Below, piece by piece: positions 22,935 to 34,934 of a stretch of 64,000 nucleotides of DNA (the stretch's first letter is position 1; each line of letters starts with the position of its first letter). Made by a program: the position numbers and the translations under genes. A model generated the notes under the pieces. It saw only the letters and a program-made list of their open reading frames with translations, had not been told where the DNA came from and searched no databases. Source of the stretch: Okapia johnstoni. Lineage: Eukaryota > Chordata > Mammalia > Artiodactyla > Giraffidae. The stretch covers positions 58,460,985 through 58,524,984 of the forward strand of contig CM044321.1 in NCBI GenBank assembly GCA_024291935.2. Reading direction: 5' to 3'.

Positions 22935-23394
22935 GCTGGTCACAGGCCTGTTCACGCTTCGCCCCCTGTTAGGTCTGTGCCTTCTTGGGGCTTTGTGTGT
23001 CCCACACGCTGCCGGGCCTGCGGGGAGGTCCCGCACTGGCACGGTGCGCGGAGGTGGGCTTCTCTGCCAGACTGGTCTGATGCGAGTGAGAGGCCTACCT
23101 GGAGGGCAGCAGAGAAGGAGCGGGAGGGCCTGAGCTGTGTGTGGAGGGCTGGGGGTGGTAAAGGCAGCCTCCTCCCTGAGAAAAAGAGGCCTGTGGAGCT
23201 TTGCTGTTTGGACTAGGAAGCAAGGTGGATATGCCCAGTCTAAAGGTGGGTGGGGCAAGGCCCCAGCTCCCAGAGACCAAACCAGGATGGCAAATCTCTG
23301 TTTTCCTGGCTGTTTCTTTTATTTTAATCCCTTCCCATTTGTTTTCTGTTTACTCTTTAGTCAAGTGTTTCTGAAAATCTTGCCAAAAGGATGT

Positions 23395-23512
23395 CATTCC
23401 TTTAAACAGATAGTTACTGAGAGCCTACTATATGCCTGGAGCAGGAATGGGATAATGAATAGGACAGTTCCTGTCCTCACAGGGCTTACCATCCAATTTT
23501 CTCTATAGAGAG
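23395..23512 (+). repeat. Ancient LINE/SINE fragment (L2 or MIR type)
   Basis: Contains the widespread old-repeat phrase GAGAGCCTACTATATGCCTGG, followed by a degenerate 'GACAGTTCCTGTCCTCACAGGGCTTACCAT' segment. The family is uncertain. Confidence 0.55.
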
Positions 23513-23605
23513 AAAAAGGCAATTAAAAAATGCTGTGAAAAGGGACACGTGGGCGCATATATGATGAAGTGAGCAGGATGGTTTAGGGCTGTTTGTCAGA
23601 AACTC

Positions 23606-23740
23606 AGGAAAAGGAAATGGCAACCCACTCCGGTATTCTTGCCTGGAAAATCCCATGGACAGAGGAGCCTGACAGGCTTCACAGTCCATTGGGTCACACA
23701 AGAGTCTAACACAACTGAGTGACTGAACAACAGCAACAAG
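23606..23740 (+). mobile_element. BovA-type SINE, partial
   Basis: BovA body (GGCAACCCACTCCGGTATTC, CCATGGACAGAGGAGCC) ending in GACTGAACAACAGCAACAAG. The tRNA head is absent. Confidence 0.92.
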
Positions 23741-23991
23741 AAATTCAACATTTCTGGAACATAGGAGAGTACTGGGTGGGTGACTAGCCTGGACCCAAGA
23801 AAGGAGTTTAAAGGGCGAGCAGTGTGCCATGGGGCTGTCCTGGTGGTGGCACAGGAAATGATGCTGAGGAGGCCTTGGTGCTGCTTTAGATCAGATGCCC
23901 TCTAGATTTCCCTTCTGGCGTTAAGATTTGAAGGATTCACTTTTATTTTATTAAGGGGCCTGGTATTCTGTGCTACCATCTGCTGAGGCAA

Positions 23992-24208
23992 GTGAAAGTG
24001 CAACTGTTAATTTCTGGGTCACGGCCAACTCTTTGTGGTCCCATGGACCGTAGCCTGCCAGGCTCCTCAGTCCATGGGATTCTACAGGCAAGAATACTGG
24101 AGTGTGTTGGCATTTCCTCCTCCAGGGGATCTTCCCCACCCAGGGATTGAACCTGGGTCTCTTGCATTGCAGGCAGATTCTTTACCATCTGAGCCACCAG
24201 GGAAGCCC
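23992..24208 (-). mobile_element. Bov-tA SINE, near full length
   Basis: Reverse-oriented: BovA body first (CCATGGACCGTAGCCTGCCA), then GGGGATCTTCCCCACCCAGG, and the tRNA-like head ending GAGCCACCAGGGAAGCCC. Confidence 0.95.
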
Positions 24209-24299
24209 AATATAGGTGCATGTATAGATAAATAAAATATATCTATGCCTATTCTACCTACATGGTAATATTGCAGACCTTGAAAAGAAAAAGCCCCTA

Positions 24300-24423
24300 A
24301 AACTAAAAAAAATTTTTTTTAATTATTTTTGATCATACCTTGAGGCTTGTGAGATCTTAGTTACCCGACCAAAGATCGAACCTGGGACTTTGAGTCTTAA
24401 CCACTGGACCTCCAGGGAATTCC
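24300..24423 (-). mobile_element. CHR-type tRNA-Glu SINE, truncated
   Basis: Reverse-oriented head (AACCACTGGACCTCCAGGGA) preceded by a degenerate ATCTTAGTTACCCGACCAAA and a T-rich tail. Confidence 0.85.
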
Positions 24424-24979
24424 CCTTAAAAACTGATTTTAAGAGAACTCACCTAGTAGAAAATTTTGTGACAATATTGCAGTTAGAAAATTGATATTTG
24501 AGGTGAACCCTAAAATAGTGAGGAAGACACTGTTCTAACCACATGAATTTGCAATACAATGGAAGATACAGAGAAATAAATACAAGCTGTTCTGCATCTG
24601 TGATATATAAAGGACAGCAGACAGGTCAGGCTTTAAACTCTCAGAAACCAGATCATGGAGTTGGGGCAGTTAGCTCATAGTAGTTCAGAGAAGTCCCATG
24701 GAGAAATTTGGAGAATATTCAGAGGAAAGAGAAAGCTTTCATGGATCGACACAATCCTCTTCCTCTCAGAAAATGTTGGAGCCTTCCTGACATTTGGGAG
24801 TCTCAGGACTGCTCGAAGCTAGTAACTCTGCTCTAGAGGGACAAAGGAAAAGTCTTGTAACTAACTAGAGTTTAAGAAATGTTACATTAATGTCCCAGTG
24901 CTTAATTATGAAAATACCTAGATGTTGTACCTTTAATTGGAGCTACTGAATCCTTTCATAGCATTTTGGCAGGGGCAGG

Positions 24980-25183
24980 TTCAGTTCAGTTCAGTTCAGT
25001 TGCTCAGTCGTGTCCGACTCTTTGTGACCCATGAACCGCAGCACGCCAGGCCTCCCTGTCCATCACCAACTCCCGGAGTTTACCCAAACTCATGTCCATT
25101 GAGTCAGTGATGCCATCCAACCATCTCATCCTCTGTCCCCTTCTCCTCCTGCCCCTAATCCTTCCCAGCATCAGGGTCTTTCT
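24980..25183 (-). mobile_element. BovB LINE 3' end
   Basis: Starts with TTCAGTTCAGTTCAGTTCAG, the reverse complement of the BovB terminal repeat. It continues through GCCAGGCCTCCCTGTCCATC to CCCAGCATCAGGGTCTTTCT. A short 5'-truncated copy. Confidence 0.95.
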
Positions 25184-25199
25184 GAGTGCTTCCTGTGTT

Positions 25200-25375
25200 T
25201 CATAGGCACGTCACATACATTGCCTTTTCTAACCCACATAACAACTCCCTGAAGTAGGTGTTTATATTTCCATTATATAGATTAGGAAACTGAGGCCTAG
25301 TGAATTTATTATGCAAGGTCACTTGGCAAGGAAGTGGCAGAGCTGTCTGACTTCAAGTCTGTGTTCTGTTTACTC
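25200..25375 (-). repeat. MIR SINE
   Basis: Reverse complement of the MIR core: AGATTAGGAAACTGAGGCCT, then GTCACTTGGCAAGGAAGTGG and CAGAGCTG. This is one of the better-preserved MIRs in the window. Confidence 0.88.
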
Positions 25376-25844
25376 TTCTCTTTTCCCAACCCAGAGGATG
25401 ATGAGCCTTGAAAGGAAAATCATATTAAGAGAATTCACATCTGAGGGCTTTCAGTCCCTGTGGAAAAAATAGGGTTGGGTGAACTTATAATATCTATTAA
25501 TTATTACAGGGTTGCCAATATAAAAATTAGGAGATCACAATATGTAGGAATGTTTTATACAGATTGAATTCACACATGTGATTAATTTGTCTTTACCATC
25601 TTTGCTTGCTAGAAAAATTTCAGAATCAAGAGATGTTGATGTATTAGTTTTGTTTTATTATACAGAGAAACACATATTTATAGTCTTTTATCTTATATTT
25701 AAATGGAAACTCCCTTTTTGTCTCCCAGTTTGTAGTCTCTAGGTCACTTTCCCTGGGTTGATGTGCCCAACGCTCTCCTAGACACATTTACTCCTTCAGA
25801 CAAGCCTGCTGTTTGTCCCTGTGCATAGTGTATCTGCACAAAAA

Positions 25845-25925
25845 AATAGAGGCTCAGAAAATGTAAATAATTTGTTCAATGTTACACAGCTAGTGAATGG
25901 CAGAGCTCCAGTTCAAGCACAGCAA
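25845..25925 (-). repeat. MIR SINE fragment
   Basis: AGAGGCTCAGAAAATGTAAA, then TTACACAGCTAGTGAATGGC and AGAGCTCCAGTTCAAGC, the reverse complement of the MIR core. Confidence 0.85.
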
Positions 25926-26284
25926 TATAGAGTATGTATTTTCACTAAAACACACTGCATTCTTGACTGTGCAAATACTAAAAATTGTGAGTACTTGCTA
26001 GTCATTTTATCCCTCCTTGGCCTGTGTCCTCAACTAAAACAGCTGGATAACTATTCTTATCCTGTTTACTTCATGGAATACTCTTAAAACTCAAAAGCAC
26101 TGTAAGAATTTTTTTTTTCTTAAAGCTAATCCTAATTGTTTAGCTTAATTGACTCTCACAAGAGAAAAATCATATAAACTCTAATAGCAAGGTTATTACT
26201 AATAATCTATTGATGGAAAAAAAAAAAAGCTCCTAGCCCAATAGGATCAGAACCTGATGAATTATTGCTGTTCTTTGTTTTATT

Positions 26285-26420
26285 AGTTACCATAATGCCA
26301 AACATTTATTGGACATAGACAATTGCCTTGAGCCTGTAGACACAGAAACTGTGGCAAGTTGCTTTTCAGAAAGAGGCTTCAAATCTAGTGGGTGAAAGAG
26401 AATATATAAGCAGTAGATTA
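26285..26420. repeat. Possible ancient LINE fragment
   Basis: CAAACATTTATTGGACATAG and a following degenerate stretch resemble L2/MIR3-type 3' ends. Weak. Confidence 0.35.
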
Positions 26421-26551
26421 TGAAAATGTGCTAAAAGAGAGGCCCAAGATCTCCTGAGATCTAACAACATTCTGCACCTCCCTCACCAAGGCTAGAACCT
26501 TTGTCTCCCCAAAGTGTTTGTCAATCTAGAAGACACCTGGGCTGCTCATTG

Positions 26552-26667
26552 AAAAGTGAAAGTGGAAGTGTTAGTTGCTCAGTCATGTGCTGCTCTGCGA
26601 CCCCACAGACTGTAGCCCACCAGGCTCCTCTGTCCATGGAATTCTCCAGGCAAGAATACTGAAATGG
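26552..26667 (-). mobile_element. BovA-type SINE, partial
   Basis: AGTTGCTCAGTCATGTGCTG, GACTGTAGCCCACCAGGCTC and AGGCAAGAATACTG: a reverse-oriented BovA monomer without a tRNA head. Confidence 0.92.
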
Positions 26668-27345
26668 CTTATTAAAAACATAAAATCCCACTCACTTTTG
26701 TAGAATCAGATTTTCTGGAAGTGGGCCTGACTCTTCATTTTAAACAAATTCTCCAAGAGCTCTTATTCTAGTTCTAGACCAGAATTTGGAGAAAATAACT
26801 AGACCACTTGATTACAGTCAAAGTGGCCTAAAGGAAAACAGTTCCCCAGTGCCTAACTGGGATGTGGTTATACCCTACCATCAAAAGTTAAGAATTAAAA
26901 CCCACTGAGGGAATTCAGTGTGCTAAAGAGTAGGAAAGTTTGACAGGAAATTTTCAAAACAGATGATGATGATGGCATACAATTATAACACATTATATTG
27001 GGGAGCATTTTGGCTGATAGTTCTACCCGTGAGTTCATTTAAAATTTGTGAGTGGATGCCATTCAACTCCATCTAGTTGGTTAAATAAGAGTAGAGTAGA
27101 GAGTTCCAAATGCTCTTTTATTTTTTTTTAGGTCAAGGAATCTTTTATTCCAATGAAACTTTAATGGAAGGCTGACGTATAAAGAACTGCTGTGGTTGAA
27201 GAAAAGGATGGGTGAGGAAGAGGTGGGTTCTCTGAAAACCACAAGTGCAGCTGTGAATTCAGCAGCTTGTGAGGGACATAAGCCAAGGACTGGGCTTGTG
27301 TTCCAAGCCCTGGCACTGTGTGAGCACATAAGTGCACAGTGTTTG
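26668..27345. other. AT-rich sequence, no feature recognised
   Basis: Short open frames only. Includes a small GAGTAGAGTAGAGAG run near 27,090. Confidence 0.45.
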
Positions 27346-27722
27346 ATGACTCCTATGGACTGAATGTATCCTCTCTATCATATTCCTATGTTGAAACCTA
27401 ATCCCACACCAATGTGTGGGTATTTTGGAGATGGGGTCTTTAGGAGATGATAGATTATGAGGGTGGAGCCCTCATGAATGGGATTAGTGCCCTTGTAAAA
27501 GAGACCCCAGAGAGTTTCCTTGCTCCTTCCACCAGGCAAGGCTACAGTGAAAAGACTTCTGTCTATGAGCCAAAAAGCTGACCCACACCGGACACTGACT
27601 CTGCTGGCACCAAGACCTTGGACTTCCCAGTCTCCAAAACAGTGAGAAATACATTTCTTATGTTTATAATTACCCATTATTTGGTATTCTCTTATATCAG
27701 TCCCAAACTGACTAAGACAATG
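27346..27722 (+). repeat. MaLR (MLT1/MST-type) solo LTR
   Basis: Near full-length LTR with the landmarks TGTTGAAACCTAATCCC, GGTGGAGCCCTCATGAATGG, GATTAGTGCCCTTGTAAAAG (TATA-like region), TTGGACTTCCCAGTCTCC and an end at CTGACTAAGACA. An old ERVL-MaLR LTR with no internal genes nearby. Confidence 0.85.
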
Positions 27723-28119
27723 ACTGAGTGAATAAATGAGTAAAATGTCATAATTTCTGTTTCAAAATGTAATTGAGAAATGCAAAACTTGCTAATTGTT
27801 TTTTTAAATCAGTAAAGACTAAAATAAATAATCCATTTAGTGGCTCATTTTCATCTGCAAGTTCTTTTGGCCACGTAATGGTCCTACTTGCCTTCTTTGA
27901 ACATGAATTTATGAAGCATTTGGTTTTTACAGTCTAATTTCCTCTAGGACTGTTTCCACTTGACTTAGTCATGAAAAGAACCCAGGTGAAGTCAGGAAAA
28001 CTGGCAAAATGCAAGCTGATTTGTATGTGAGGGTGGTAGTAGGTTAGGACAGAAAGGAAGAAGGAAACCATTTCTCTGTACGAATGTCACAGGATTAATT
28101 TTAATAAAATTTGTTTTTT

Positions 28120-28273
28120 ACCTGATGATGAAAATAGTATATTTTCACTGTAGAAAGTTTGGAAGATACAGTAAAGCACAAAGAAGGAAATAAAAATTAC
28201 TTTTTCTTGTCATTACCCAGAGATAATGCTATTATTGGTATCTATCATTCCAATCATATCTTTATACAATAGT
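28120..28273 (-). repeat. Ancient L1 (L1M/HAL1 type), first piece
   Basis: Contains AAGAAGGAAATAAAAATTAC and TACCCAGAGATAATGCTATT, the reverse complement of an old L1 3' region. It is interrupted by a CHR SINE and resumes at 28,635. Confidence 0.65.
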
Positions 28274-28623
28274 CTTTAAAAATTTTTTTTTTAATTAATT
28301 AATTTATTTTTGACCATGCTGGGTCTTTGTTGCTGTGTGGGCTTTTCTCTAGATGCACAGTCTTCTCATTGCAGTGGCTTCTCTTGTTGCTGAGCAGGGG
28401 CTCTAGGGTGCCTGAGCTGCAGTAGCTGGGGCCCATGGGCTCAGTAGTTGGGGCTCATGGGCTCAGTAGTTGGGGCTCTTGGGCTCTAGAGAACAGGTTT
28501 AGTAGTTGTGACGCACGGGCTTGATTGCTTCACCGCATGTGGGGTCTTCTTGGACCAGGATTCAAACCCATGTCTCCTCCATTGGCAGCTGGACCCTTTA
28601 CCACTGAGCCACCAGGGAAGCCC
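28274..28623 (-). mobile_element. CHR-type SINE, near full length, in L1M
   Basis: Reverse-oriented long CHR SINE: TTTTGACCATGCTGGGTCTT, TAGTTGTGACGCACGGGC, CTTCTTGGACCAGGATT, and a head ending GAGCCACCAGGGAAGCCC. It is flanked by the target duplication TATACAATAGT (28,263-28,273) and TATACAGTAGT (28,624-28,634). Around 28,430-28,490 the unit GGGCTCAGTAGTTGGGGCTC is locally repeated. Confidence 0.93.
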
Positions 28624-28634
28624 TATACAGTAGT

Positions 28635-28920
28635 TTTTTTTCTTAAATTAAGATCACATCCTAATGTGTTTTAAACTTGCTTTTATCATGAAATAATATA
28701 CATGAATATTTCCTATGTCATTAAGTATTCTTCTATAACATCATTTTAAAATTTCTACATTATAATCTATGGAAGAAAGTACCACATTTTGTCAAACTAA
28801 TTTCTTAATTGTTGAACATTTGGATTGTTTTCCATTTTTTCACTAGTCTGAAGAGCGTGACATTGAGTATCCTTTAATCTTTGTGTGTCTGTGTCTCAGT
28901 ATTTAAGGAATGCATATTTT
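28635..28920 (-). repeat. Ancient L1 (L1M/HAL1 type), second piece
   Basis: Continues 28,120-28,273. Contains GTTGAACATTTGGATTGTTT and a degenerate 'TTTCCATTTTTTCACTAG' segment. Confidence 0.65.
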
Positions 28921-31900
28921 TTAAGGCTTTTGACCCCCCGGAATGGTTGGACTCCTGCTGACAATGGGTGCAAGTTCTTGCTGCTCACCCTGCAGTGACA
29001 GTCTGGCTGTTTATGGTCTGTACTGGTTATTTGATAGTGAGCGCACCACTCTGTTAGCTTTGGGAAGAAAGGGAGAGTATTAAAGCCCTGGATGTAGTGT
29101 AGATATTTTTCAGGTATTTACAGTTAAAAATCTATCTCAATATTTTGCTTTTTCTTAAAATGCAGCATTGTCTGAGGAAGGCTGATTAGCTGGCTCTGTG
29201 GCTGCTGCCTTATGCCTGCAGGGTGTTCTGACTGTTTTCATCTTGATTTCAGAGCTTCATGCTTGGGCCTAAATGAGACATTATCCCAGAAGAATTTCTT
29301 CCACCATGACCACCACCACTTCTGAACTGAGTCTGTCTTTGGCTGTAAATTTGCTTTGGGGACTTCTCTAGAAGTTAAATTTGTTTGTGTGGAGGTTGAA
29401 ACTAGTCACTTGACCACATGTGTGATATGAGTCACGTTAGAATAAAGATCTAGGAGGGTGGTAAATTGTTCTGCCTAAATTGCATCAATAATGGCAATGG
29501 ATATTATCACTTACAGCTTACAAACAATATCTTTCCCAGTCTTCTCAGTTCAGTCTGGGTTTGACTTTTTTTTAATTATCTGTACACGAAAGGGGTGTGT
29601 GTGTGTGTGTTATTTTGGAAATTTTGAACAAGATTTCCATATGTCATTGTGGTATACTGCTATAACCAAGTGTTAACTCAATATACACACATTACCCATT
29701 TAGGGAAAGTACACTGACTTTCTTTTTTTTGCTTGCAAAACTGAAAAATTGGCAGAACCTTTAACTTGTTACTTGGAAGTATTGCAATTCACAGGCAAGA
29801 AAGGCAAGCTCAATTGGGTGAAAATTGTTTGAGAAAAAAATTTTTGAGTCTTAGACAGTGAACATCATGTAGCTGAGTGTGCACATTTGGGTGTTTTCTG
29901 CTTGATTTTTAACCACATCCATTGGCACTGCCAGAGGTAGTTAAAGCTTCCCAGTGGAGGCGTGTGAGGTGCAGGGGAAGGTGTGAGGATTTATGACTGT
30001 CCTATCCATGCAAGTAATGTTAAAAGTACTGTTGGTTTACTTGTTTTGGAATATCGATTGGGGAAATATGAAATGTGACTTTATCTGAGCTTCATAAATT
30101 CATCTTAATCATGAATTAAATAAACACAGACTTTGGAATTGGGAGGTCAAAATCAGACCTTTTCCAGGCCTGAGCTTTCTCTGTGGGTCCTTGGAACCTT
30201 CATGGTGCCTGAGACGCAGCAGGAACCTAACGGCTCTGAGAACAGACTTTCTCTGCTGAATTCTGGGGGCTTGGAAATCATCTTCAGATGAGGGGAGTCA
30301 TGAAGTCATGAAAAGCTCTTTCCTCTTTAAAATGTTCAGACAGCAGCACAAACATCTGGGAATTTATTTAAATACTCTGGTTCTCTGAATTACCCATTTC
30401 CTTAACATATACTTTAGTTATTTTTGCAAGGGGGATAAATTTCCACTTTGTGTTTTCCCCAGTTCCACCGTGTTAGACTCTTCATTTTAACATTTAGTTT
30501 GCTTCATACTTAAGAGTACAAAGGAGGTTCTATCACTCGAGCTATGATTTGGGGGTTAAGAGGGGATGGGATGTTGTCAGGTGTGTGAAGCAAAGTGATT
30601 TTTGTGTGCTCACATTTCATTACGTTACAGTTTCATTTCTTATAAATCAAATAAAGAAAGAGATGGCCAAAAAGAGTGTATCTTTTTTTCCCCATTTTTA
30701 AACACCAACAAATTATTAATCAACACCAGACAAAAATGAAACAAAATAGATAAATACAAAATAGAATTGATTATAAATCTTAGAAAAGAAAAATACTGTC
30801 ATTGAAATAAAAAAGTAATTACTTCAGTTATCTGTTACATTGGAGTGTATCTTTTGAAAAATAATTAAACAACAATATTTTACTCAATCCTCGAATTAAG
30901 CAAAACTGCCACTCTCTTTCTCCTTTTCAGAGCTTAATTCCTCTTTCCAATTTCAGAAGTCATGAGACTTCTCTTTCTTTCTCTTTCCCTCACCCTGCAA
31001 TGTCTCAAGTGGTGAAAATGTATGAGTAGTCGAGGGAGGTGGGGAGTAGTGGTCAGAATTCTCAGGAAGCTAGAATAAAAGAAACCAGCTTGATTTCTGC
31101 ACTTGGAAAATAGTTTATGTCTATTTACGGATGTGAGATCTGGACGGATGTAAAGTCGGGACATACTTAAATATTTCAGCATGTAATATTGTATGATGAG
31201 ACAGTGAAGTGAATATAGCTTCCTGGTTTGTCAGTGTGGTTTGGTCTCTTTTTCTCTTTTACTTGTCATATTCATAGTAGGTTAAGTCAGTGTGGTTTTA
31301 AATGTTCAGGACGGGGCTATTTTAAACTAATAGGACTTTGTTATTGTATGTGGCTTGCCAGTTTATGATCAATTAAAATCTGAGAAAAAATATGAGATCT
31401 CTTGATTAGGATGATGATACTAATAGAATTTAATCTAGTTGATTTATTTAGTAGCCATTTTAGGACATCACGGTTATTACTGTGAACTTCAATGGGTTAT
31501 AGGCAACAGTTGCTACTGTGCAGCATCAGACATGGAAATGTGGGGACCGGGCTTAATATATACAAATTTAGTTAGTATAATCTGACAGTTGCCTATTTTA
31601 ATATCCTGTTGCCAGTTGAAATACTGTTCATTTGCCCTCATCTCATAAAAGGAGGTTGAAGGACATATTTTTAAAAATTCTAGCTACATGAACTGGTTAG
31701 TTTATTTTTAAAAAGTTAAATAACAATTGTGATTTGTGGGTCATTTCTTTTCCCCCATTATTTTAATATCTGCTTAAATAAACGAAGGAATATTTTGGAT
31801 ATTTCCTCCTCTACACCAAACTTAGGAGTATTGTGAAGTGAGACTGTGACTGACTATGGAAAGGTATATATTTGTATTGTATTATCTGGGTTTTCTTCTC

Positions 31901-33189
31901 AGTGTCTCTTTCTGTAATTCAGATGGAATTATCAATTTTATATCTAGGTCTGGTGGAGTAGAAACTGAGGGAGAGGGGCCTTCTAGGCCCCCATTTTCTG
32001 AAGTGTCGTGTTGCCTGATGTGAATGAATACACAGTCACACTCTTGTACCCTGTGACTGTCAGTGAATATGGCACAGATCCCAGCTGGGAGAAAAAGATA
32101 GGCCTAAAGCCCTTGAAGTATGAGGATGTGTTGCAACAAGTCCCAGAAGAAGTAGTTCATCACTGAGATCCAGACTTACTCATTTTGTGCTGTGATACAC
32201 AGAACCAAAGCAAGGTTGTCACTAGCCGGAGTGAAAGTGCCCAAACCGATCTGGTTCATGAGAGGGTGATAGTTATGGATGGTTTTGTTTGTTTGGGTGT
32301 GTGTGTATGTGTAGAGGGTGTTTGGTGAGAGCCAGGCAGTGTGAGAACAGTTCTGGGGGTCTGATCCCTTTGGGGACAACCCCAAGTTTCTCATCTGAAT
32401 CTGGTAATCTTTGACTCTCATTTAGCACACACAGTACTCGGCTCTTAATGAGGGGCTTGTTTCCTCGCTGTGGTATAAACGGATCCCTCTGCCACGTGGT
32501 GGCCTCTTTCTTGTCTCTCCCCCCTGCCCCCAAATTTGGCCTTTCCTCTTGAGATTTGGGTCACAACCTTTGCGGAAGGGTGGAAAAAAGTAGAATTGGC
32601 AGTTATCCCAGTGATCTGGATTCTAATTAATTAAAGTCTACTTTTATTCTACTTTTTTTTTTGGTGGGGGGGAATAGTGCCGGTAGGCATTTTGCGGGAA
32701 GGATGCATTTCTTAATGACTAACTCTACCTCTAAGTTTTTTGGACCCAAAGGGGGATATAAAAAATAATTAGCTACAAGGGGCACAACTGAAAGTATGAG
32801 ATTTACACTCAAGCCAAGAACTTTATTTGCATATCAAATAAACGACAGAGTCATGCTTGATGTCTTAGAATCTCTAGCTATCATAATCAGTAAAGAAAGT
32901 GAAACCAGATGTTTTCATTTAAGCTTTGAATTGTGTTACTATTAAAATAAAAATCAAGTTTTCTGTAAGTATTCTTCTAGGTCCGATCTAATCATTTTTT
33001 TTTTTTTCTGGATAGAATTCTCAGAAAGGCCAATGGCATTTTGAGAGTGGAACCTGGAGTTTTGCTGGATTTAACAGTTCTCCATGAAGCTAACGTACAA
33101 AGTTCATTTGCCCTTTTGCTGTATATTTCTTAAAGTGCTATTTTTGTTGTGGTTTCAGTGATTCTCATCCAAAAACATAGCAGTCTCAT
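28921..33189. other. Repeat-poor noncoding stretch
   Basis: About 4.3 kb in which I recognised no transposon apart from simple repeats, and no gene. The open frames are short and featureless. Such repeat-poor stretches beside developmental promoters often contain conserved enhancers, but nothing in the sequence proves it here. Confidence 0.4.
29595..29610 (+). repeat. (GT)8 microsatellite
   Basis: Uninterrupted dinucleotide run following AAAGGG. Confidence 0.9.
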
Positions 33190-33335
33190 GTCATGGAAAA
33201 ACACTGGACTGGGAGAATCAATTCTTGTCTCAGTCCTTCCATTAAACAAAAAGATTTGAGCTGTTGGAAAACCTCTTTAACTCTTTGGACCTCAGCTACG
33301 CTAGCTGCATGTCGGTCTGCCACGTAAGGTCACTT
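33190..33335 (+). repeat. MIR SINE
   Basis: Shows CATGGAAAAACACTGGACTG, GGGAGAATCAATTCTTGTCT, then AACCTCTTTAACTCTTTGGA and CCTCAGCTACG, the MIR core in plus orientation. Confidence 0.75.
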
Positions 33336-33559
33336 TTTTTGTCTAGTATTTTATGTCTTTATTAGAACAAGCACATTACAGTGAGCTAAAGGATGCTTGT
33401 CTGTAGAAATTTGACATCTCAAGCTTCAGAATAGCACTGCTTAGCTTTTAAAATGAGTGTCAGTGTTGGCAGAATGTATACATCTTGGCATTAGAAAAGC
33501 AAATACCATTAACTTATTGAACTGGCAGTTTGAAAAAAATTTAAATGTATATAGAATAA

Positions 33560-33870
33560 CATTTACTTTTTTCTGTTATGCTATGTTCATTGCAGAACAT
33601 TTATGAAATTCAGAAAAATAAAAAAAAAGGATCTTGATATCACCACTCAGAACTAACCAGTAACATTTTGATATATTTTCATTCCTTTTGGCTCTTTATA
33701 TTTCTCTTACATTCTATGCCATATATGATTTATTGTTACAAAGTTTGTAAAGTATTTTTACATTGGTTATGCTGTTTTGTATTTTTTTCACTTGAGAAAT
33801 CAGTGTGAGCTGCTTCCCATGTCCTTATTCTGAAAAATAATTTTTGAAATCTGTTTATTTTCATGTTTGA
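33560..33870 (-). repeat. Ancient L1 (L1M/HAL1 type), first piece
   Basis: GAAATTCAGAAAAATAAAAA, then CACTCAGAACTAACCAGTAA and CATTTTGATATATTTTCATTCC. It parallels the L1M copies near 28.1 and 42.9 kb. Confidence 0.65.
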
Positions 33871-34164
33871 ACTATAAAACAGATATCTGCCAGATATAAA
33901 GATTTAAGCAGTAACTAGTTTCATAAAGCAGAAAATTAAACTCTCTTCACATACTGCCGACTCACTTTGTCTCAGTCATATTCCCCGGAGGTAACTCCAT
34001 TTAAAGCTTGGGGTATATTCTTATGGTCATTAAAAAGTGTAAGTATATAAATGTATGTGTATGTCTGTGTATGTGAGTTTTTTCTAAATAAGGTCATTAC
34101 ATTCAAGCCACTTTATACTTGGTGGGTTTTCAGGCAGCGTCACGGGTGCATGGTTTCTTTATTT

Positions 34165-34665
34165 TTTTCTTCCAGCTTTATTGAGGTATAATTGACACAT
34201 AGCACTGTATAAGTTTAAGGTATACAGCATAATGATTTGACTTACATGCATTGTGAAAAGATCATCACAGTAAGTTTAGTGAATATCTGTCATCTCATAT
34301 AGATGCAAAAGTAAAGGAATAGGAAAGATTTCCTTGTGATATGAGAACTCTTAGGATTTACTCTATTAATCGCTTTCATATGTAACATAAGCAGTGTTTA
34401 TTATCATATTGTATACTACATCCCTAGTGTATATTTATGACTAGAGTTTGTACCCTTGGACCACTTTCATCCAGTCTCTCCTCCCCTTATGCTCGCCTCT
34501 GGTGACCACAAATCTGGTCTCTTTTTTGCTGTGAGTTTGTTTGTTTTTGGAATATAGTTGATCTCCAACACTATGCTAATTCCTATATGCAAAATAGTGA
34601 TTCGATATTTATGTACATTTCAAAATGATCCACGGGGTGGATATTTTCTAGAGTATGTATAGCCA
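34165..34665 (-). repeat. L1 LINE 3' UTR, reverse oriented
   Basis: TTTATTGAGGTATAATTGAC, TATACAGCATAATGATTTGAC, GACCACAAATCTGGTCTC and GTTTTTGGAATATAGTTGATC, the reverse complement of an L1 3' end. It is younger than the L1M pieces on either side and probably inserted between them. Confidence 0.85.
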
Positions 34666-34739
34666 GAATTACCCTACCACAGTGACTTCACAGTGATTCC
34701 ATCCATGGGGTTGACCAATTTTATTTAATCAGTCTATTG

Positions 34740-34934
34740 ATGGACATTGTGGTTGATTTAAAATCATTTTATTTTGCTTTTAAAAGTATTGCATAAATAT
34801 CCTATACCCTAATTTTGGGGTCATCTTTGATTATTTCCCTAGAATGAATTTCATAGATGTAAAATGACTGGGTCAAATGTGATTTTTGGTATTATTGACA
34901 GTTTTCCTACACAAAGGTCGTTTTGATTTGTATT
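34740..34934 (-). repeat. Ancient L1 (L1M/HAL1 type), second piece
   Basis: GGACATTGTGGTTGATTTAA, AGTATTGCATAAATATCC and GACTGGGTCAAATGTGAT follow the old L1 order. The last 57 bases are one copy of the long duplication that flanks the next SINE. Confidence 0.65.

Larger units (their letters stand above)
21120..23130. promoter_or_regulatory. CpG island, block 3
   Basis: CpG-dense, transposon-free DNA that fades after about 23.1 kb. It contains a TCACGTGA E-box at 22,927-22,934 and a good plus-strand splice donor at 21,578/21,579 (CCGAG|GTGAGC). It may be an alternative promoter or first-exon region of the same unidentified gene as block 1. Confidence 0.8.
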
